Shown: positions 63,801-64,000 of the stretch, in pieces
How positions within the stretch are numbered: position 1 is the first letter of the stretch
How the letters are laid out: each line of letters opens with the position of its first letter
DNA from: Mycobacterium conspicuum
Lineage (GTDB): Bacteria > Actinomycetota > Actinomycetes > Mycobacteriales > Mycobacteriaceae
Assembly (NCBI RefSeq): GCF_010730195.1
Contig: NZ_AP022613.1
Span: 2,604,001-2,668,000, forward strand
DNA length: 64,000 nt
Direction of reading: 5' to 3'
Translations under genes and position numbers: made by a program
The notes under the pieces: model-generated
Seen by the model: the letters and a program-made list of their open reading frames with translations, nothing else
Database searches by the model: none
Told to the model about the DNA's origin: nothing

Positions 63801-64000
63801 GCCTCACCGGCCACGACCAACTGTTCGACACTCTGCTGGTGTTCGAGAACTACCCGGTCGAAAGCGCGGTCTTCGCGGGTGGCAGCGAATGGGCCATCAC
63901 CGAATTCCGCACCCGCGAATCGACCCACTATCCGCTGACCGTGCTGGCCCAGCCGGGCCACGAGCTGGGTCTGCGCGTCGAATTCGACGGCGACGTGTTC
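48866..64000 (+). CDS. giant non-ribosomal peptide synthetase (partial, runs off the window)
   Basis: One open frame of 5045 codons from the GTG at 48866 (ATG at 48890 possible) to the window edge, without a stop. Domain order: adenylation C-terminal remnant - T - C - A - T - C - A - T - E - C - A with an inserted methyltransferase - T - E - C (cut). Each carrier has the GGDS phosphopantetheine site, each C or E domain an HHxxxDG motif. It builds a peptide on carrier-bound thioesters in the cytoplasm. No ketosynthase, thioesterase or reductase is seen within the window. A start with a carrier followed by a condensation domain is how lipopeptide synthetases accept an acyl chain. The product is unknown; it does not fit the glycopeptidolipid Mps1 plan. 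Confidence 0.95.
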   Translation, partial: MSRRVGGRMKRNGDEPVKIRGYRVELGEVRAALAELAGVDRAAVIVREDRPGDRRLVGYVTESRRGAVDPAGARAGLAERLPSYMIPAEVLVLEALPLTADGDVDTRALPAPEPRIDPRIKQVLHDVFARLLGVDEVGIDESFFDLGGDSLSAMRAITAVNAALDVDLKVGALFNSPTIAQLAARIDGNSGGLMPLRAGARPAVIPLSFAQSRLWFIAQLQGPSPVYNRSMALRLRGQLDVDALQVALVDLVGRHESLRTVFSAVDGIPQQLIVSGDRADFGWGVVDATGWPADTLSEAIEEAARGCFDLEAEIPFRARLFRVADCEHVLLITLHHIAGDGWSIGVLAADLGAAYVSRCAGQAPGWAELPVQYVDYALWQRENLGDLADRNSPLAAQVGYWEEALAGMPDRLALPTDRPYPLVADHRGASVVVEWSADLQRRVGSVAHEYNSTSFMVVQAALAALLSRLSSSADVAVGFPIAGRGDPALDGLIGFFVNTLVLRTDLTGNPTFTELLDQVRQRSLSAYEHQDVPFEALVDRLNPPRSRTHHPLIQVMLAWQNFTWQYDDPAAGLALGDLQASPMALRTHTARMDLVFSLAERFTDNGVPDGIVGTVEFRTDVFDAASIETLVRRFEKVLVAVTADPTARVSSLDLLDAGERALLQGWGNRSALTRAAPAAVAIPEVFAAQAARSPDSVALVCADRSWTYRDVEEASNRLAHLLVDRGIGSGACVALLCERSAEAIVAILAVLKTGAAYVPLDPAHPAARTDFMLGDAAPTAAITTAALRPRLDGHDLPVLDVADPCIAGYPCTSLPAPAADGIAYVIYTSGTTGAPKGVAITHRNLTQLIASLDAGLPTAAEQVWTQCHSYVFDFSVWETWGALLRGGRLVVVPESVAGSPSDFHELLVSQRVNVITQTPSAVGALSTDGLDSAALLVGGEACPAEVVDRWAPGRVMINAYGPTETTIYVALSGALRAHSGVPPIGSPVPGAALFVLDDWLQPVPPGVVGELYVAGAGVGVGYLRRAGLTAARFVACPFGGTGARMYRTGDLVCWRADGALTYVGRADEQVKLRGYRIEPGEIQAALAALPGVEQAVVIAREDRPGDKRLVGYITGSADPAAARELVAERLPGYMVPAAVVAVAALPLTVNGKLDTGALPAPEYHDGDRYRAPSTPIEDILAGIYARVLGVERVGVEDSFFDLGGDSLLAMRVVAAASAALDVDLRVGALFDAPTVARLAARVDGGSRGLAPLVPADRPAVIPLSYSQSRLWVIDQLEGPSPLYNMAIALRCTGHLDTEALGAALADVVGRHESLRTTFPAAAGVARQVVVPAERADFGWEVVDAADWSTARLQDSAEEEARSPFDLATEIPLRAKLFRITDSEHVLVAVVHHIAADGWSIGVLAADLAAAYASRCAGQAPDWAPLPVQYADYALWQHAQWGDLGGQLAYWERALAGLPQRLELPTDRPYPLVADHRGASVTVEWPASLQQQLASVAREHHSTSFMVIQAALAVLLSRLSGSVDVAVGFPIAGRGDPALDGLVGFFVNTLVLRVDLAGDPTFTELLAQVRRRSLAAYEHQDVPFEVLVDRLQPPRSLNHHPLIQVLLAWQTNTPGELTLGDARATPMPIETHTARMDLVFSLTERRTGTGAPAGIEATVEFRTDVFDAASIETLVDRLRRVLVATTANPGLRLSTVDLLDEGEHRRLGRWGNRAVLAQPAPPALSIPAALADQVERTPDAVAVSFAGRSMTYRELDDASTRLARSLTGHGVGRGSAVALLFSRSAEAIVAMAAVLKSGAAYLPIDPSLPAARIAFMLTDAAPVAAMTVTALRSRLNDCGLPVICVDDPGDPGEAMPSPDAPDAPDAQDIAYIIYTSGTTGVPKGVAIAHRNVTQLFGLTGFFETDSRPTPFTVSQWHSYAFDVSAWEIWGALLAGGRLVVVPDEVAAAPNDLHALLAAERVDVVSQTPSAARMLPPTGLESAALVVAGEACAAEVVDSWAPGRVMINAYGPTETTIYASMSTVLTPGSGVPPIGSPVAGAALFVLDAWLRPVPPGVVGELYVSGRGVGVGYWRRGGLTASRFVACPFGGSAAPGTRMYRTGDLVRWRADGQLDYLGRADEQVKIRGYRIECGEVATALTGLDGVRQAVVIAREDREGDKRLVGYITGTADPARLRAELAERLPSYMVPAAVVALDALPLTVNGKLDRRALPAPEYGDVEAYRAPSTPTEEILAAIYAEVLGMKRVGVDESFFDLGGDSILSMQVVARARAAGVLCKPGDIFVEQTVSRLAAVARVTAAAAAVDDGVGLVPATPIMRWLHAVDGPVDQFNQTIVLQAPAEVTEADVAVALQAVLDRHAMLRLQVDRNDPAGSLWVPEPGSVDAKSHLHAVDELSDDALAQARSRLDPADGVMLSALWATDTAQLALTVHHLAVDGVSWRILLGDLATAWAQHSCALPVELPPAGTSFQRWASLLEEYAHDPAVLEQADRWRQVLAAPPVLPALSPVMDTFSTAGEASMTLDVETTRALLGAVPAAFHAGVQDILLIAFALACAEFFATGGAPTGIDVEGHGRHEELAPDLDLSRTVGWFTAKYPVALAVSGLHWSAVKAGDAALGTVLKDAKEQLRGLPNPLTYGVLRYLSPDSELSGPDPAIGFNYLGRLGIQGETANGWRVCPRDSGNSNTGLPMPLPHAVEVNAVASESDAGPRLRADWLWASSVLNRPQVERLGRLWFEALAGICAHVQRGGGGLTPSDIVPARLSQQQIDELQRQYSLADVLPLSPVQQGLLFHATHDHDDVYAVQLDFTITGALDPGRLRDAVQAVIERHPQLAARFCDRFEEPVQIIPAEPVAPWRYLEVATDQQVERVCADERAAACGLGDEPAFRAALIRTAEQRYRFVLTNHHIVLDGWSMPILLREIFAGYDGQTLPAPGSYRRYMAWLAGRDLSAARAAWGEVLAGLDTPTLVGPPDWVGAGPRSATSVRVPLATTRAVSRLARSCHTTVNTVLQAAWAQLLMGLTGQHDVVFGCPVSGRPAELPGADSTLGLLINTVPVRATMTATMTTAALLDQLQDAHSATLEHQHLALSEIHRVTGRERLFDTLFVYQNYPIDTGVLLGGTHGLAITESASRDYTHYPLTIRVLPGSELGLRVEFDTDVFDADDIDALIARLQKLLAAMTTDPSRRLSSIDVVDGHERARLHRWGNRAALSRRPAAASIPALFTAQVHRSPDAAALTFEGRSMTYRELDEAANRLAHLLSGRGAGPGACVAVLLERSAEAIVAILAVLKTGAAYLPVDAALPAARVGFMIADAAPIAAISTAALAGRLAEHHLPVIDIADPSLIDYPCAAAPFDPDPQDIAYVIYTSGTTGVPKGVAVTHRNVAQLVESRHAHLPAAGVWSQWHSLAFDVSVWEIWGALLHGGRLVVAPEWVARSPEDFHALLVAEHATVICQTPSALGMLSPRGLESAALVVAGEACPAELVDRWAPGRVMINAYGPTEATVYAATSAPLAPSGSRAVPIGSPVPGAALFVLDGWLRPVPAGVVGELYVAGAGVTVGYWRQAGLTASRFVACPFATGQRMYRTGDLACWGADGKLRYLGRADEQVKVRGYRIELGEIESTLLACPQVNQAAATAHRGATGGAHLVAYVTFRHGAAAHHDAEQDAEIVGQWQHVYDELYGAQVDTPGFGMDFRGWNSSYTDDPIPLEEMLEWRSATVDRIMALRPRRALEIGAGSGLVLSQIAPHCETYVATDMSAAAIDNLARTLERLQIPWRDRIQLLAQPAHVTDALPRGHFDTIILNSVVQYFPNGGYLTDLIDGAMDLLAPGGALFIGDVRNHALQGAFRAAVALARTAGTDTAEIRQRVHRATVNESELLVAPEFFTTWAGDRPAVAGLDIQVKRGTADNELNRYRYDVIVHKAPTPARSLAAAPTWSWPASPGLDALRTRLTSEHPAAVRVTDIPRAGLITDVHIESAVADGLPLADALGHGADSVTPEDLHRLGAATGYHVAVTWGGLPGTVDAVFFTPTDAALTDIYLPLTRATLSNDPHINTKVTALRERLRAQLPEYMVPTQIVVLDEFPLSASGKLDRQALPAPQYQDGDHYRAPSGAVEEILAEIYAQVLGLERVGVDESFFELGGDSILSMQVVARARAAGVLCRPRDIMVEQTVTRLAKSARLADAASDVIDEGLGPVPATPIMHWLRGLGGPVDEFNQTVVLQAPVGVTEHDVSIVLQALIDRHPMLRLRVVDDGAGGWAMTVPEAGSVRVRECLRVVAALTEEAVVAARARLKPSAGIMLSALWVAPTSQLVLILHHLAVDGVSWRILLGDFNIAWAQHRGGQPVLLPPGGTSFARWAALLVDHAHAPAVVNQAPAWRRVMAAPAALPAPRPEVDTFASAGHLSAPLDVETTRMLLGPVPAAFHAGVQDILLIAFALACAECFGAGATPLGIDVEGHGRDEELATRGEHVDLSRTVGWFTAKYPVSLVLRGLPWSRVLAGDPTLGAAIKDAKEQLRNIPDPLTFGMLRYLNPGVELTGPDPSIGFNYLGRLGAPNATAGDDGWRICPRAADRHSSAGLALPLAHAVEVNAATVDTDAGPHLQAEFMWAPSALDRAQVTRLGQLWFDALAGICAHVRAGGGGLTPSDVVPARLSQQQLDELQRQYRVADVLPLTPMQQGLLFHAGTARGGDDVYWVQLDFAVTGSLDPQRLRAALQAVVDRHPNVAARFCDDFDEPVQIIPADPAVPWRYLELADDADAEEQIDRVCAAERAAVCDLTTPPAFRAVLIRVAERRHRFVLTSHHIVLDGWSTPILLREVFAGYHRQPLPPAGSYRRFVTWLADRDLDAARATWSEVFAGFDTPTLLAPPDRLGLTRQGIRSFRVPAETTRALGELARSCHTTVSTVLQAAWAQLLTWQTGQRDVAFGVPVSGRPVELAGAESMVGLFINTVPVRANITAATTTAGLLDQLQRTHTKTLEHQHLALSEIHRLTGHDQLFDTLLVFENYPVESAVFAGGSEWAITEFRTRESTHYPLTVLAQPGHELGLRVEFDGDVF
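48910..49430 (+). other. NRPS start: degenerate adenylation remnant plus carrier domain
   Basis: The first about 100 residues correspond only to the last part of an adenylation domain (VKIRGYRVELGEVRAAL, then YMIPAEVLVLEALPL). The A10 motif reads ADGDVDTRALP where NGKLDRRALP is expected, so the catalytic lysine is gone. No ATP-binding core precedes it. A carrier domain follows with DLGGDSLSAM (Ser codon at 49313-49315). An acyl chain must come from elsewhere, for example a FAAL ligase. Confidence 0.85.
49440..52600 (+). other. NRPS module 1 (C-A-T)
   Basis: Condensation domain about 49440-50850 with HHIAGDG near 49867; adenylation 50900-52350 with YTSGTTGAPKG near 51345 and NAYGPTETT; carrier with GGDSLLAM, Ser codon at 52481. 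Reading the specificity pocket by eye gives D-F-W-T-L-G-A-I-Y-K. This does not match a code I can name with certainty. No epimerase follows, so an L residue is expected. Confidence 0.82.
52620..57130 (+). other. NRPS module 2 (C-A-T-E)
   Basis: Condensation about 52620-54000 (HHIAADG near 53035); adenylation 54040-55495 (YTSGTTGVPKG); carrier with GGDSILSM, Ser codon at 55634; epimerase 55780-57130 (HHLAVDGVSW near 56144, GWFTAKYPV). Pocket code by eye D-V-W-S-V-A-A-I-Y-K. The epimerase makes a D residue, and the condensation domain that follows is expected to accept it. Confidence 0.83.
57160..62790 (+). other. NRPS module 3 (C-A-MT-T-E)
   Basis: Condensation about 57160-58440 (HHIVLDGWS near 57564); adenylation from 58500, code by eye D-V-W-C-V-A-A-V-Y-K; a methyltransferase of about 270 residues with ALEIGAGSGLVLSQ near 60030, inserted after A8 and before the A10 motif SGKLDRQALP at 61095; carrier with Ser codon at 61268; epimerase 61420-62790. 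The product should be an N-methylated residue which is then epimerised. Confidence 0.85.
62820..64000 (+). other. NRPS module 4, condensation domain (cut by window edge)
   Basis: LPLTPMQQGLLFHAGTA starts the domain and HHIVLDGWSTP lies near 63239. It is close in sequence to the condensation domain of module 3, so it probably also takes a D-configured upstream residue. At least one more amino acid is thus added beyond the window. Confidence 0.85.

Noticed and set aside
48866..64000. Assignment of the NRPS as glycopeptidolipid synthetase mps1 or the lipopentapeptide synthetase
   Set aside because: The order of epimerase and methyltransferase domains differs from what the known products need (D-Phe-D-alloThr-D-Ala-alaninol; D-Phe-N-MeVal-Ile-Phe-Ala).

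Overview
The window is chromosomal DNA of a slow-growing Mycobacterium. The evidence is high GC content, five genes with PE or PE_PGRS N-termini (families largely confined to slow growers), an F420-type luciferase-like oxidoreductase, an MbtH-linked giant peptide synthetase, and a left end that matches my memory of M. tuberculosis gene order Rv1711-Rv1719 (pseudouridine synthase, cmk, der/engA, SDR, fadB3, cyclase, cupin, BKACE, IclR). The species cannot be fixed from the sequence alone.

Layout. 1-2260: pseudouridine synthase end, cmk and der, overlapping by 4 bp. 2308-5200: two tandem PE proteins carrying a serine alpha/beta-hydrolase domain, sitting between der and the next operon. 5292-10239: a tightly overlapping catabolic operon (SDR, FadB3, cyclase, cupin, BKACE, IclR, lipocalin-like) behind a palindromic operator candidate. 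10275-10348: tRNA-Pro(GGG). 10349-18500: a decayed accessory island with an archaeo-eukaryotic primase-helicase fusion (TOTE type), an IS3-family element that has cut a PIN toxin gene in two, an orphaned antitoxin, two broken higBA copies, a tyrosine integrase remnant, and an intact two-gene toxin-antitoxin-like pair.

18502-31854: an enzyme-rich region with several alpha/beta hydrolases, a LAL-type LuxR regulator, an SRPBCC protein, a GMC oxidoreductase, a metallo-beta-lactamase-fold hydrolase, NTF2-like proteins and an MDR reductase. It probably serves uptake and breakdown of an unknown small molecule. 31981-48152: mixed genes, including a PE_PGRS protein whose C-terminus is a GH18 chitinase-like domain, a GAF/PAS/GGDEF diguanylate cyclase, arr (rifampicin ADP-ribosyltransferase), an aldehyde dehydrogenase, an M19 dipeptidase, two PE_PGRS aspartic proteases of the PecA type, an RsbU/RsbW-like phosphatase-kinase fusion with a STAS partner, and a peptidoglycan-hydrolase-like secreted protein.

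48635-64000: an MbtH-like gene followed by one NRPS reading frame of at least 5045 codons that runs off the window. It begins with a non-functional adenylation remnant and a carrier domain, then continues C-A-T, C-A-T-E, C-A(MT)-T-E, C. The organisation suggests a lipopeptide or other N-capped peptide with a D residue and an N-methylated D residue; the product is unknown.

The most unusual content is (i) the set of PE domains fused to enzymes (two hydrolases, one chitinase-like, two proteases), (ii) the NRPS with its degenerate start, (iii) the primase-helicase conflict-type protein in the tRNA-linked island, and (iv) the exactly reconstructable PIN gene split by the insertion sequence.
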